NCBI RefSeq assembly: GCF_022919155.1 | Contig: NZ_CP095045.1 | Span: 1,116,001-1,180,000 of the forward strand | DNA length: 64,000 nucleotides | From: Leucobacter allii | GTDB taxonomy: Bacteria; Actinomycetota; Actinomycetes; Actinomycetales; Microbacteriaceae | Reading direction: 5' to 3' | Shown: positions 24,199-33,906 of the stretch, in pieces | Layout: the number at the start of each line of letters is the position of its first letter | Numbering within the stretch: position 1 is the first letter of the stretch | The notes under the pieces: generated by a model | The model's database searches: none | What the model saw: only the letters and a program-made list of their open reading frames with translations | What the model was told of the DNA's origin: nothing | Position numbers and translations under genes: made by a program

Positions 24199-26256
24199 GT
24201 GCGCGCCGCGGGCGACCTCGCCTGCGTCGTCGAGCTCGGCGATCTCGGGGCCGTGCTGCGCGTGGCGGAGGCGTTCCGCGCGCTCGCGCTCCCCGGCGTG
24301 GTCGACACGGTGCCCGCGGCGCTGACCGTGCTCGTGCGCTGCGCCGATCGGGAGTCGGCCAGGGGCGCGGCGCGCGCCCTGAACGCCCTCGCTGCGGCGG
24401 AGCCCTCCGGGGCGGCCCGTGACGCCGCCGATGAAGCGCCGATCGCGGGCTCCGCCACCGGGGCCGGGGATCGGCGCACGATCGACATCGACGTCGTGTA
24501 CGCCGGCGACGACCTCGCCGAGGTCGCGGCGCTCACGGGCCTCGGCGTGGACGGTGTCATCGCGGCGCACACCGGGACGTCGTGGCAGGCGGCCTTCGGC
24601 GGGTTCGCCCCGGGATTCGTCTACCTCGCCGGCGGCGATCCCCGCCTCTCGGTCCCGCGCCTCGACGCTCCGCGCACCCGGGTGCCCGCGGGCGCGGTCG
24701 CGCTCGCGGGCGGCTTCAGCTCGGTGTACCCGGCGCCCTCCCCCGGAGGGTGGCGCCTCATCGGCACGACCGCGGAGCGGATGTGGGATGCGCAGCGGAA
24801 CCCGGCGGCGCGCGTCGCCCCCGGGGACGCCGTGCGCTTCCGAGCCGTGCGCGAGGCGCTCGCGGTGGCGGGGCCCGCGACGGCGATGCGCGCCCCGGGC
24901 GCCGCGACGGCGGCGGTCGCGCCGACGGCACCGTCCGCGTCGACGGCCCCGGCGGCGACCGTGCTCGACCCCGGCATGCTCGCGCTCGTGCAGGATCTCG
25001 GCCGCCCGGGGCGCGCGGACGTCGGCGTCACCGTCTCCGGCGCCCTGGACCGCGGCGCGCTGATCCGCGCGAACGCCGCCGTCGGAAACCCCTCGGGGGC
25101 CGCGGCCCTCGAGATCCTCGGCGGAGACTTCGCCCTGCGCGCCGAACGGCCGATCGTCGTCGCGGTCGACGGGGCGCCCGGCGCGGTCGGCGTCGTCCGT
25201 CGGCGGGCCTCCGCGCCCGGGGAGGCGCCAGGCTCCGTCGAAGCGGCGGCTGTCGGGCCGGGGAGACCGATCGCCCTGGCGGCCGGGGACGTGCTGCGGC
25301 TCGGGCCGCTCGCGAACGGTCTGCGGCGCGTGCTGGCCTTCGGCGGCGGGCTCGCGGGGGAGACGGTGCTTGGCAGCCGCGCGCGCGACACGCTCGCCGG
25401 CCTCGGTCCCGCACCGCTGCGCGCCGGCGACGCGCTCCGGCTCGACGGCGGCTCCGGGTCTGCGCCGGCCGGGTCCGACTCCGCGGCCGGGCCAGACACC
25501 GCGGCCGGGCCCGACACCGCGGCCGGGACGGACGCCGCGGCCGGGCCGGGCGCCGGCGATCCCGAGGCCGCGACCGCGCCAGACGCCGGCGATCCGGAAG
25601 CCACGACCGGGCCGCGGGAGGCCGCGAGCCCGGATCCCGGCGTCCGCGCCGGTGCGCTCGTGGTGCTGCGCTACGTCCCCGGCCCCCGTGACGACTGGTT
25701 CGCCGTCGCATCGCGGCGCGCCTTCGCGCGCACCGCCTGGCGGGTCACGCCGCGGGCGGACCGGGTCGGCATCCGCCTCGCGGGACCCGCGCTCGCGCGG
25801 ACGGCGGCGGCCGCCGGCGCCGAGCTCGCGAGCGAGGGCATGGTCGCCGGGTCGGTGCAGGTGCCGCCCGACGGGCGTCCCGTGCTCTTCCTCGCCGATC
25901 ACCCGGTCACGGGCGGCTATCCCGTGATCGGCACCGTGCTCGACGCCGATCTCGACCTCGCCGCGCAGCTGTGCCCGGGCGACGCCGTACGGTTCACGCC
26001 GGTCGATCCCGACGCGCCGGGCGCGCCGGGGCCGCCGGAGCCCGTGCGCTTCGCGCTCGAGGTCGACGGGCGCCGCGTCTCCGTCGCCGTGCCGTGGGCG
26101 CTCGCCGCCGCCGTGGACGCGGCCCTCCGCGCGGGGGACGGGTCGGCGGTGCGGGCGGTGCTGGCGCGGATCCTCGGCGCAGCCGGGATCCCGGGCGAAG
26201 CCGCCGGCCCCGCCGGGGCAGCGGACGCCCGCCGTTCCGCGCCCCACGACGGCTGA
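24199..26256 (+). CDS. pxpBC: Fused 5-oxoprolinase subunits B and C
   Basis: 685 residues in one chain. Residues 1-235 are PxpB/KipI-like: an opening RAAGDLACVVELGDL, then FGGFAPGFVYLAGGDP and GGWRLIGTT. From about 255 (VLDPGMLALVQDLGRPG) comes PxpC/KipA, with ALDRGALIRANAAVGNP, GGGLAGE and EGMVAGSVQVPPDG. The PxpC part is interrupted at about 417-480 by a low-complexity insert of repeated AAGPDT and AGDPEA units. A downstream extension adds a biotin-carrier-like length without the motif. GTG 24199 fits the usual PxpB start; GTG 24103 would overlap pxpA by 62 bases. Fusions of this pair occur naturally. Confidence 0.9.
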   Translation: MRAAGDLACVVELGDLGAVLRVAEAFRALALPGVVDTVPAALTVLVRCADRESARGAARALNALAAAEPSGAARDAADEAPIAGSATGAGDRRTIDIDVVYAGDDLAEVAALTGLGVDGVIAAHTGTSWQAAFGGFAPGFVYLAGGDPRLSVPRLDAPRTRVPAGAVALAGGFSSVYPAPSPGGWRLIGTTAERMWDAQRNPAARVAPGDAVRFRAVREALAVAGPATAMRAPGAATAAVAPTAPSASTAPAATVLDPGMLALVQDLGRPGRADVGVTVSGALDRGALIRANAAVGNPSGAAALEILGGDFALRAERPIVVAVDGAPGAVGVVRRRASAPGEAPGSVEAAAVGPGRPIALAAGDVLRLGPLANGLRRVLAFGGGLAGETVLGSRARDTLAGLGPAPLRAGDALRLDGGSGSAPAGSDSAAGPDTAAGPDTAAGTDAAAGPGAGDPEAATAPDAGDPEATTGPREAASPDPGVRAGALVVLRYVPGPRDDWFAVASRRAFARTAWRVTPRADRVGIRLAGPALARTAAAAGAELASEGMVAGSVQVPPDGRPVLFLADHPVTGGYPVIGTVLDADLDLAAQLCPGDAVRFTPVDPDAPGAPGPPEPVRFALEVDGRRVSVAVPWALAAAVDAALRAGDGSAVRAVLARILGAAGIPGEAAGPAGAADARRSAPHDG
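25449..25640. repeat. Low-complexity repeat inside pxpBC
   Basis: Imperfect 18-bp repeats (GCGGCCGGGCC(A/C)GACACC and relatives) encode Ala-Gly-Pro-Asp units within the PxpC half. They keep the reading frame and probably form a flexible loop. Confidence 0.7.
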
Positions 26257-26286
26257 GCCCGCGCCGGGCCCGCGGCCCGAGCCCGG

Positions 26287-26292
26287 TAGGAT
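26287..26292 (+). promoter_or_regulatory. -10 box for pheS
   Basis: TAGGAT, then an 8-base gap, then GTG at 26301. A transcript from here would be leaderless or carry only one or two extra bases. Confidence 0.45.
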
Positions 26293-26300
26293 GGATCCTC

Positions 26301-27341
26301 GTGGCAGACATGAATCCGATCACCCAGGAAGCGGCCGACGCGGCCGTCGACGCGGCGCTCGCCGCATTCGCCGCGGCCGGCACCGTCGCCGAGCTGAAGG
26401 CGGCCCGCACCGCGCACTCGGGAGAGGGCTCGGCGATCGCGGGGCTCAACGCGCTCATGCGTCAGGTCCCGAAGGAGGAGAAGGCGCAGACGGGCAAGCT
26501 CATGGGCCAGGCCCGCGGGCGGATCGAGGGCGCCTACCAGGGGCGCGAGACGGAGCTCGCCGCACGGGAGGCGGCCGCGCGCCTCCTCGCCGAGACGGTC
26601 GACGTGACCGCGGCGCCGGTGCGCCGCCGCGCCGGCAGCCGCCACCCGCTCGCGCAACTCCAGGAGGAGATCGGCGACATCTTCATCGGCATGGGCTGGG
26701 AGATCGCGGAGGGGCCGGAGCTCGAGCACGAGTGGTTCAACTTCGATGCGCTCGGCTTCGATCCCGACCACCCCGCGCGCGCCATGCAGGACACCTTCTT
26801 CGTCGAACCGGCGGATCGGCACCTGCTGCTGCGCACCCACACCTCGCCCGTCCAGGTGCGCTCGCTGCTCGGTCGCGAGCTGCCCGTCTACGTCGTGGCG
26901 CCCGGCCGGGTCTACCGCACCGACGAGCTCGACGCGACGCACACCCCGGTGTTCCACCAGATCGAGGGCATCGCGATCGACCGCGGGCTCACCATGGCGC
27001 ACCTGCGCGGCACCCTCGAGCACTTCGCGCGGCAGATGTTCGGCGAGGCGGCCGAGATCCGCCTGCGCCCCAACTTCTTCCCCTTCACCGAGCCGTCCGC
27101 GGAGATGGACGTGTGGCAGCCGAACGCGAAGGGCGGCGCGCGCTGGGTCGAGTGGGGCGGCTGCGGCATGGTCGACCCGAACGTGCTCCTCGCTGCCGGC
27201 ATCGACCCCGACGAGTACCAGGGCTTCGCCTTCGGCATGGGCGTGGAGCGGACGCTGCAGTTCCGCCACGACCTCAACGACATGCGGGACATGGTCGAGG
27301 GCGATGTCCGTTTCAACCGTCAGTTCGGAGGACTGGTCTAA
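26301..27341 (+). CDS. pheS: Phenylalanyl-tRNA synthetase alpha subunit
   Basis: 346 residues. An N-terminal coiled coil (about 1-90) is followed by the class II catalytic core. Motif 1 region is HPLAQLQEEIGDIFIGMGW, motif 2 is PGRVYRTDELDATHTPVFHQIEG, and motif 3 is FAFGMGVERTLQFRH. The phenylalanine pocket loop DTFFVEP and HTSPVQVR are present. The enzyme is an alpha2-beta2 tetramer with PheT, whose gene follows with a 1-base overlap (TAATG). GTG 26301 is chosen; an in-frame ATG lies at 26310. Confidence 0.97.
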   Translation: MADMNPITQEAADAAVDAALAAFAAAGTVAELKAARTAHSGEGSAIAGLNALMRQVPKEEKAQTGKLMGQARGRIEGAYQGRETELAAREAAARLLAETVDVTAAPVRRRAGSRHPLAQLQEEIGDIFIGMGWEIAEGPELEHEWFNFDALGFDPDHPARAMQDTFFVEPADRHLLLRTHTSPVQVRSLLGRELPVYVVAPGRVYRTDELDATHTPVFHQIEGIAIDRGLTMAHLRGTLEHFARQMFGEAAEIRLRPNFFPFTEPSAEMDVWQPNAKGGARWVEWGGCGMVDPNVLLAAGIDPDEYQGFAFGMGVERTLQFRHDLNDMRDMVEGDVRFNRQFGGLV

Positions 27342-29950
27342 TGCGCGTTCCACTCAGCTGGCTCGGCGAGTACGTCACCCTGCCCGAGGGCGCCACCCCG
27401 GAGCGGGTGCACGCCGACCTCGTGCGCGTCGGCTTCGAGGAGGAGTCGATCCGGCGCTTCGAGGTGACCGGACCCGTCGTGGTGGGCGAGGTGCTCTCCC
27501 GCGAGCCCGAGGAGCACTCGAACGGCAAGACCGTCAACTGGTGCCGGGTGCGCGTCGCGCCCGAGGGGGCGCGGGCCGCCGATGGCGGCGAGGACGTCCG
27601 CGGGATCGTGTGCGGCGCGCACAACTTCGAGGCCGGCGACAAGGTCGTGGTAACCCTTCCCGGGGCCGTGCTCCCCGGCGGCTTCGAGATCGCCGCGCGC
27701 AAGACCTACGGGCACGTCTCCGACGGGATGATCGCCTCGGCGCGCGAGCTGTCGCTCGGCGAGGATCACGACGGGATCATCGTGCTCGAGCGCTGGGGCT
27801 TCGATCCCGCGTCCCTCGAGCCGGGCCGCGATGCGAAGGCGCTCCTCGGGCTCGACGACACCGCCGTCGAGATCAACGTCACCCCCGACCGCGGCTACGC
27901 CTTCTCGGTGCGCGGCGTGGCCAGGGAGTACGGGCACGCGACGGGGGCGGCGTACCGCGATCCCGCGCTGGCCGTGACGCCCGCGACGGCATCGGGCTTC
28001 CCCGTGACCCTCGCCGACGCGGCGCCGATCCGCGGGCGCGCCGGCGCGACCGGATTCGTGACGCGCGTGGTGCGCGGCATCGACCAGAGCCGGCCGACGC
28101 CGGCGTGGATGGTCGCGCGGCTGCAGCTCGCGGGGATCCGCTCGCTGTCGCTCGAGGTGGACATCTCGAACTACGTCATGCTGGAGCTCGGGCAGCCGCT
28201 GCACGCCTACGACCTCGCGAAGCTCTCCGGAGGCATCACGGTGCGCCGCGCGGAGCCGGGGGAGACCCTCGTCACCCTCGACGGCCAGGAGCGCGCGCTC
28301 CACGTCGAGGATCTCGTGATCGCCGACGCATCGGGCGCCATCGGGCTCGCCGGCGTCATGGGCGGCGAGTCGACGAAAGCGGATGCATCCACCACCGATG
28401 TGCTCGTCGAGGCGGCGACCTTCGACCCCGTCTCCATCGCGCGCAGCGCGCGCCGGCACAAACTGCCGAGCGAGGCCGCGAAGCGCTTTGAGCGCGGCGT
28501 CGATCCGCTCGTGGCGCCCGCAGCGGCCGAGCGGATGGTGGCCCTGCTCGTGGAGCTCGCGGGCGGCACGGCCGACCCGCTCGGCGGCGCGATCGTGCCC
28601 GAGTTCGCCCCGGCACCCATCCGGCTGCGGAAGTCCCGCGTGAACGGCCTCCTGGGCACGGACTACACGGACGCGGAGATCACCGGCGCCCTCGAGATGA
28701 TCGGCTGCGACGTGGCGCTCGGCGCGGACGGCGATGCGGACCTCGGCGTCACCCCGCCGAGCTGGCGCTCCGACCTCGGCCGCGCGGCCGACCTCGTCGA
28801 GGAGGTCGCGCGCATCGTCGGCTACGACCGCATCCCGTCGGTGCTCCCCGTCGCCCCCGCGGGCCGCGGACTCACCCGTGAGCAGCGCCTGCGCCGCCGC
28901 GCCGCGAACATCGCGACCGCCGCCGGGCTCGACGAGGTGCAGAGCTACCCGTTCGTGGCGCGCGCCCAGCTCGACGCTTTCGGCGCGGGCCCGGAGAATT
29001 CCGCGGAGGCCGGAAACCCGGGGTCGACGGCCGCGATCCGCCTCGCGAATCCGCTCGACGCGCAGTCGCCCTTCCTGCGGCGCTCGCTGCTGCCCGGCCT
29101 CGTGACCGCGGCGCAGCGCAACGTCTCGCGCGGGCTCACCGATCTCGCGCTCGTGGAGTTCGGCGCCGTGTTCGCGCCCGGGACGTCCTCCGGGGCGCCG
29201 CTCGGCACCGCGGAGGTGCCGCCGCTGGCCGAGCGGCCCGCCGACGAGCGTCTCGCGGAGCTGGACGCCTCGATCCCCGAGCAGCCGCGCCGCGCCGCCG
29301 GCCTCCTCCTCGGCGAAGCGGTCGCGAAGCAGCCGGGGGCGGCGCCGCGACTCCTCGACTGGGCCGACGCCATCGACGCCGCGCGGACGGTCGCGGCGGC
29401 CGTCGGGGCCGAGCTCGTCGTCGCTCAGGGCGCGCACCGCGCCTTCCACCCGGGCCGCACCGCCGAGCTCAGCGTGCGCGTGCCGCTCGACGGTAGCGAC
29501 GCCGATGGCGACGCGGGCGGTCTCGTGGTCGTCGGCGTCGCCGGCGAGCTGCTGCCCGAGCTGGTGTCCGAGCACCACCTGCCCGGCCGCGTCGCGGCCT
29601 TCGAGCTCGAGCTCGACCGGCTCGTCGAGCTGGCGCCGCGCGAGCCCGAGACGGCGCCGCTGTCGAGCTATCCCGCCGCCACGCAGGACCTCACCCTCGT
29701 GGTGGCCGAGGAGGTGCCCGCGGGGGATCTGCTGGCCGTCGTCGTCGCCGGGGCCGGTGAGCTCCTCGAGAACGCCGCGATCGTCGACGACTACCGCGGC
29801 TCGGGGCTCGAGGCGGGCGCGAAGGCGCTCACCTTCGCGCTGCGCTTCCGCGCCGGCGACCGGACGCTCAAGGCGGAGGAGGCGAGCGCGGCGAAGCTCG
29901 CGGGCGTCGCCGCCGCCGAGCTCGCCTTCGGCGCGAAACTTCGGGATTGA
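27341..29950 (+). CDS. pheT: Phenylalanyl-tRNA synthetase beta subunit
   Basis: 869 residues. In order: an N-terminal MRVPLSWLGEYV segment, the EMAP-type tRNA-binding fold (about 40-165, with GIVCGAHNFEAGDKV), the B3/B4 editing domain (about 220-390, with HAYDLAKLSGG and GLAGVMGGE), B5 (about 420-495), the pseudo-catalytic domain, and the C-terminal ferredoxin-like anticodon-binding domain (DYRGSGLEAGAKALTFALRFR). Slightly longer than average because of short insertions such as in the region after FGAVFAPG. It is translated directly after pheS. Confidence 0.97.
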   Translation: MRVPLSWLGEYVTLPEGATPERVHADLVRVGFEEESIRRFEVTGPVVVGEVLSREPEEHSNGKTVNWCRVRVAPEGARAADGGEDVRGIVCGAHNFEAGDKVVVTLPGAVLPGGFEIAARKTYGHVSDGMIASARELSLGEDHDGIIVLERWGFDPASLEPGRDAKALLGLDDTAVEINVTPDRGYAFSVRGVAREYGHATGAAYRDPALAVTPATASGFPVTLADAAPIRGRAGATGFVTRVVRGIDQSRPTPAWMVARLQLAGIRSLSLEVDISNYVMLELGQPLHAYDLAKLSGGITVRRAEPGETLVTLDGQERALHVEDLVIADASGAIGLAGVMGGESTKADASTTDVLVEAATFDPVSIARSARRHKLPSEAAKRFERGVDPLVAPAAAERMVALLVELAGGTADPLGGAIVPEFAPAPIRLRKSRVNGLLGTDYTDAEITGALEMIGCDVALGADGDADLGVTPPSWRSDLGRAADLVEEVARIVGYDRIPSVLPVAPAGRGLTREQRLRRRAANIATAAGLDEVQSYPFVARAQLDAFGAGPENSAEAGNPGSTAAIRLANPLDAQSPFLRRSLLPGLVTAAQRNVSRGLTDLALVEFGAVFAPGTSSGAPLGTAEVPPLAERPADERLAELDASIPEQPRRAAGLLLGEAVAKQPGAAPRLLDWADAIDAARTVAAAVGAELVVAQGAHRAFHPGRTAELSVRVPLDGSDADGDAGGLVVVGVAGELLPELVSEHHLPGRVAAFELELDRLVELAPREPETAPLSSYPAATQDLTLVVAEEVPAGDLLAVVVAGAGELLENAAIVDDYRGSGLEAGAKALTFALRFRAGDRTLKAEEASAAKLAGVAAAELAFGAKLRD

Positions 29951-29977
29951 GGCGGCGGACGTCGTGAGGAGCATCGC

Positions 29978-30391
29978 ATGAGCGCGGGAGCGCCCGGGGT
30001 CTACCTGCTGTTCCCCGGCAACGCCGCCGAAGCGCTCGCGTACTACCGCGACGTCTTCGGCGGCGAGCTCGAGCTGCACGACTACGCCGCCTTCGGGCGC
30101 ACGGACGGTCCGGGCGACGCCATCGCGCACGGCGTGCTCACCGGACCGGTGGCGCTCGCCGGCGCCGACGCGGGGTCCGACGACGACGCCGTCCACATGG
30201 GCGGCATGTTCCTCTCGCTCCTCGGCACCGCCCCCGTCGCCGAGCTCGCGCGCTGCTTCGCCGCGCTCGCGGCCGAGGGGCGGATCATCGAGCCGTTCGT
30301 CCGGCGCCCCTGGGGCGCGATCGACGGGCAGCTCGTCGACCGCTACGGCGTGCGCTGGCTGATCGGCTCGGAGGACGATCCCGCCGCCTGA
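29978..30391 (+). CDS. PhnB-like VOC fold protein
   Basis: 137 residues with a single VOC (glyoxalase/bleomycin-resistance) fold: YLLFPGNAAEALAYYRDVFGGELEL, a central GGMFLSLLG, and a closing PWGAIDGQLVDRYGVRWLIG. This matches the PhnB/3-demethylubiquinone-like subgroup, whose reactions are mostly unknown. GAGGAG lies upstream of ATG 29978. It follows pheT by 27 bases and may be read through from it, with no evident functional link. Confidence 0.83.
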   Translation: MSAGAPGVYLLFPGNAAEALAYYRDVFGGELELHDYAAFGRTDGPGDAIAHGVLTGPVALAGADAGSDDDAVHMGGMFLSLLGTAPVAELARCFAALAAEGRIIEPFVRRPWGAIDGQLVDRYGVRWLIGSEDDPAA

Positions 30392-30591
30392 GCCCCGAGG
30401 GCGCCCCGCGCGTTCCCGCCCTGCGTGCCGCCCCGCGCGCCCCCCGGCCGCGTGCTCCCGCCCGCGCGCTCCCGCCCCGCGTGCCGCCCGGCCGCGGATG
30501 ACGCGAACGGGGGGCATGCTCCGAGCTGAGCCCCGTTCTCGTGATTCCTGCGGGATTCCCGGGGAATCGGGCCGCCCGGACGACGCGGGGT

Positions 30592-30597
30592 GATACT
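30592..30597 (+). promoter_or_regulatory. -10 box for the double VOC gene
   Basis: GATACT lies 32 bases before ATG 30630, giving a short leader with a GAGGAGGC ribosome-binding site. Just upstream, GATTCCC at 30554-30560 and GGGGAATC at 30561-30568 form a palindrome that could be an operator. Confidence 0.4.
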
Positions 30598-30629
30598 GGG
30601 AGGACCGTGCGAGTTCGAGGAGGCTCCCC

Positions 30630-31574
30630 ATGTCGCAGAAGATCGTGCCGAACATCTGGTGCAACAGGAACGCCGAGGAGGTCGGGGCCGCCTACGCGGC
30701 CGCGTTCCCCGGCGCCACGACCGAGGTCGAGTCGCGCTACCCGGAGACCGGGCTGCTCGACTTCCAGCTCGATTTCGCCGGGGCGCCGCTCACGGTCGCA
30801 GTCACCATCCCGTCGCCGAATCCCGACGCGGCGGCGACCCGGCTGACGCTCATCAACGCCGGCGACGAGTTCTCGCCGAACTCCTCGCTGTCGTTCATCC
30901 TGAACTTCGATCCGTCGGACTTCCCCGACGCCGACGGCCCCGCCGCGGCGGAGGCGGCCGCCCGCGAGGGTCTCGACGCGGTCTGGCGGGCGCTCTCGGA
31001 CGGCGGACGCGTGCTCATGCCGCTCCAGGAATACCCCTTCAGCCGGCGCTACGGCTGGGTGGAGGACCGCTTCGGGGTGAGCTGGCAGCTCATGCTCACG
31101 GATCCGGCCGGGGATCCTCGACCGTTCCTCATCCCGGCGTTCATGTTCGCGGGCCCCGTGCAGAACCGGGCCGCGGAGGCGATCGACCACTACGTCTCGA
31201 CGTTCCCCGACGCGGCCGCGGGATCGCGCTTCCCCTACGGCGCGCAGACGGGTCCGGCGACCGCTGAAGCGCTGATGTTCGCCGACTTCCGCATCGGGGA
31301 GCAGTGGTTCGCCGCGATGGACTCGGGCGTCGCGCAGGACACCACGTTCAGCTGCGGGGTCTCCCTCGAGGTGCGCTGCGCGGACCAGGCGGAGATCGAC
31401 CTGCTGTGGGATCGCCTCTCCGCGGTGCCGGAGGCGGAGCAGTGCGGCTGGCTCGCGGACCGCTTCGGCGTGAGCTGGCAGATCGTGCCCGAGAACATGG
31501 GCGAGCTCATGGAGCGGCCCGGCGCCTATGAGCGGATGATGCGGATGCACAAGATCGTGATCGCCGAGTTCTGA
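30630..31574 (+). CDS. Two-domain PhnB-like VOC protein
   Basis: 314 residues made of two tandem VOC units. The first runs from IVPNIWCNRNAEEVGAAYAAAFPG to RYGWVEDRFGVSWQLML. The second runs from IPAFMFAGPVQNRAAEAIDHYVSTFP to GWLADRFGVSWQIVP. The pair of DRFGVSWQ motifs shows the duplication. Function is unknown, though some relatives bind metals or detoxify small molecules. ATG 30630 follows GAGGAGGC. Confidence 0.87.
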   Translation: MSQKIVPNIWCNRNAEEVGAAYAAAFPGATTEVESRYPETGLLDFQLDFAGAPLTVAVTIPSPNPDAAATRLTLINAGDEFSPNSSLSFILNFDPSDFPDADGPAAAEAAAREGLDAVWRALSDGGRVLMPLQEYPFSRRYGWVEDRFGVSWQLMLTDPAGDPRPFLIPAFMFAGPVQNRAAEAIDHYVSTFPDAAAGSRFPYGAQTGPATAEALMFADFRIGEQWFAAMDSGVAQDTTFSCGVSLEVRCADQAEIDLLWDRLSAVPEAEQCGWLADRFGVSWQIVPENMGELMERPGAYERMMRMHKIVIAEF

Positions 31575-31600
31575 CGCGGGACCTTCCCGCGAACTCGTGA

Positions 31601-31610
31601 ATGTATACGT
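31601..31610. promoter_or_regulatory. Putative GntR operator 1
   Basis: ATGTATACGT, a palindromic GTATAC core repeated 52 bases downstream. It lies upstream of the methylcitrate operon promoter. Confidence 0.5.
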
Positions 31611-31628
31611 AAATTCCCTTGACTCAGC

Positions 31629-31662
31629 TTCACTTGCGTGAATTGGTCAACTATGTATACGC
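31629..31662 (+). promoter_or_regulatory. prp operon promoter with GntR operator 2
   Basis: TTCACT (31629-31634), a 17-base spacer and TATGTA (31652-31657) form a reasonable promoter. The second GTATAC palindrome, ATGTATACGC at 31653-31662, overlaps the -10 box, so a repressor bound here would block initiation. The two operator copies suggest autoregulation by the adjacent GntR protein. Confidence 0.5.
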
Positions 31663-31684
31663 TGAACGGGTCGGAGGGGGAGTC

Positions 31685-32338
31685 ATGCGAGCCAGCGATC
31701 GGGCGCACGCGCAACTGCTCGCCGAGATCCAGAACGGGGCGCTGGCTCCGGGCGCGGTCGTCGGCGAGGTGGAGCAGGCACTGCGCATCGGAGTGAGCCG
31801 CACCCCGATGCGGGAGGCGATCGGCCGGCTCGTCGCCGATGGGCTGCTGCGGCAGGTCTCGCCGCGCGTGGTCGTCGTCGCCGACCTCGACGCGCGCGAC
31901 GTCCGCGCCCTCTTCGAGACCCGGCGCGCGCTCGAGGAGACCGCGGCGCGCCTCGCGGCCGAGCGCGGCGATCGCGGCGCCTTCGCCGAACTCGCCGTGG
32001 CCTTCGCCGAGGCCCGCCCGGCCGCGGGATCGGAGGACGCCGACGCGTACTACGCCCTCATCGCCCGCTTCGACGCGGCGATCGACGCCGCCGTGGACAA
32101 CGACTACCTCACGGCGGCGCTCCGGCCGGTCCGGAGGCACCTCGTCCGGGCGAGGAGGCTCGCGCGCGACGACGCGGCGCGGCTCGAGGCCTCCGTCGCG
32201 GAGCATGCGCTCATCGCCGAGGCCATCGCCGCCGGCGACGCCGAGCTCGCCGCCCACGCCACCCATGTCCACCTGCATCGCGCGCTCACCGCGATCCTCG
32301 GCGCCATCGCCGAGCCCCGAGAGGAAGGCCGTCCATGA
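31685..32338 (+). CDS. GntR-family regulator of the methylcitrate operon
   Basis: 217 residues. A winged-helix domain at about 1-68 ([18 protein letters not shown], then [20 protein letters not shown]) is followed by a helical FCD ligand domain ([20 protein letters not shown]), with late histidines in EHALIAEAI and HVHLHRALT that could bind a metal or acid. FadR-subfamily regulators often sense organic acids. It is the first gene of a run overlapping prpD by four bases, so it most likely controls prpDBC in response to a propionate-derived metabolite. ATG 31685 has GGAGGGGG upstream. Confidence 0.88.
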   Translation: MRASDRAHAQLLAEIQNGALAPGAVVGEVEQALRIGVSRTPMREAIGRLVADGLLRQVSPRVVVVADLDARDVRALFETRRALEETAARLAAERGDRGAFAELAVAFAEARPAAGSEDADAYYALIARFDAAIDAAVDNDYLTAALRPVRRHLVRARRLARDDAARLEASVAEHALIAEAIAAGDAELAAHATHVHLHRALTAILGAIAEPREEGRP

Positions 32339-33906
32339 CCCTCACCCACCACGTCCGCGTCTACCGCAGCGAGGAGCCGCTCCCCGCGGCGGAGCAGCTC
32401 GCCGTGAAGATCGCGGAGGTCGCGGCCGACCCGGTCGCGGTCGAGCCCGCCGTCGTCGACATGATCGTCAACCGCGTCATCGACAACGCGGCCGTCGCCG
32501 CGGCGTCCCTGAACCGCGCGCCCATCGTCGCGGCGCGCGCGCAGGCGCTCGCGCACCCGGTGTCCCGCGGCGGCGCCGGGTCGACGCTCTTCGGGCTCGA
32601 CGGTGCGGACGGTTCGGACGGCGCGGACGGTTCGGCGTCGCTCACGAGCCCCGAATGGGCGGCGTGGGCGAACGGCGTGGCGGTACGGGAGCTCGACTAC
32701 CACGACACCTTCCTCGCCGCCGAGTACTCGCACCCGGGAGACAACATCCCGCCGATCCTCGCGGTCGCCCAGCACGTCGGCGCAGACGGTGCGGCCCTCG
32801 TGCGGGCCATCGCGACCGGCTACGAGATCCAGATGGATCTCGTGCGCGCGATCTGCCTGCACCGGCACAAGATCGACCACGTCGCGCATCTCGGCCCGTC
32901 GGCCGCGGCCGGCATCGGCACGCTGCTCGGCCTCGACGCCCCCGTGATCGCGCAGGCCGTCGCGCAGGCCCTGCACACGACGACGGCGACCCGCCAGAGC
33001 CGCAAGGGCGAGATCTCGACGTGGAAGGCGCACGCCCCCGCGTTCGCCGGCAAGATGGCCGTCGAGGCCGTCGACCGGGCGATGCGCGGACAGACCGCGC
33101 CCGCGCCGATCTACGAGGGCGAGGACGGCGTGATCGCCTGGATGCTCGACGGGCCGGACGCCGCCTACGAGGTGCCGCTCCCCGCCCCGGGCGAGCCCAA
33201 GCGCGCCATCCTCGACAGCTACACGAAGGAGCACTCGGCGGAGTACCAGGCACAGGCGTGGATCGACCTCGCCCGCCGGCTCGGCGCGCAGCGGCCGGAG
33301 CTGCGCGATCCGGCGAACATCGAACGGATCGTGCTGCACACGAGCCATCACACGCACGTCGTGATCGGCTCGGGCGCGAACGATCCGCAGAAGTACGACC
33401 CCGCGGCCTCGCGCGAGACGCTCGACCATTCGATCCCGTACATCTTCGCGGTCGCGCTGCAGGACGGCGGCTGGCACCACGTCGACTCCTACGCGCCGGA
33501 GCGCGCCGCCCGGGCGGACACCGTCGCCCTCTGGCAGAAGGTGGTCACGGCGGAGGACGCCGAGTGGACCCGTCGCTACCACTCCGAGGACCCCGCGGAG
33601 AAGGCGTTCGGCGGGCGCGTCGAGATCCTGCTCGCCGGCGGCGGGCGGATCGAGGAGGAGATCGCCGTCGCCGACGCGCACCCGCTCGGGGCACGTCCCT
33701 TCGCGCGCGCCGACTACGTGCGCAAGTTCCGGCTTCTCGCCGAGCCCGTCCTCGCGCCCGCCGAAATCGAGCGCTTCCTCGCCCTCGTGCAGCGCCTGCC
33801 GGAGCTCACCGCTGCGGAGGTGCGGGGACTGAACCTCGTCGCCGCCCCCGGCGTCCTCGAGCGCGGCGTCGCCGCGCACCCCGAGGCGCAGGGAGGGCTG
33901 TTCTGA
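32335..33906 (+). CDS. prpD: 2-methylcitrate dehydratase
   Basis: A 523-residue MmgE/PrpD-family enzyme of the methylcitrate cycle, dehydrating 2-methylcitrate to 2-methylaconitate. Family segments include [63 protein letters not shown], and [14 protein letters not shown] with a C-terminal [19 protein letters not shown]. Length fits the larger PrpD subtype. A short Gly/Asp/Ser/Ala insert ([12 protein letters not shown]) is a low-complexity loop. It overlaps both the regulator and prpB. Confidence 0.95.
   Translation: MTLTHHVRVYRSEEPLPAAEQLAVKIAEVAADPVAVEPAVVDMIVNRVIDNAAVAAASLNRAPIVAARAQALAHPVSRGGAGSTLFGLDGADGSDGADGSASLTSPEWAAWANGVAVRELDYHDTFLAAEYSHPGDNIPPILAVAQHVGADGAALVRAIATGYEIQMDLVRAICLHRHKIDHVAHLGPSAAAGIGTLLGLDAPVIAQAVAQALHTTTATRQSRKGEISTWKAHAPAFAGKMAVEAVDRAMRGQTAPAPIYEGEDGVIAWMLDGPDAAYEVPLPAPGEPKRAILDSYTKEHSAEYQAQAWIDLARRLGAQRPELRDPANIERIVLHTSHHTHVVIGSGANDPQKYDPAASRETLDHSIPYIFAVALQDGGWHHVDSYAPERAARADTVALWQKVVTAEDAEWTRRYHSEDPAEKAFGGRVEILLAGGGRIEEEIAVADAHPLGARPFARADYVRKFRLLAEPVLAPAEIERFLALVQRLPELTAAEVRGLNLVAAPGVLERGVAAHPEAQGGLF

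Noticed and set aside
27338..30664. A 1108-residue minus-strand open frame antisense to pheT
   Set aside because: pheT is certain on the plus strand; the antisense product is compositionally biased and has no start signals.
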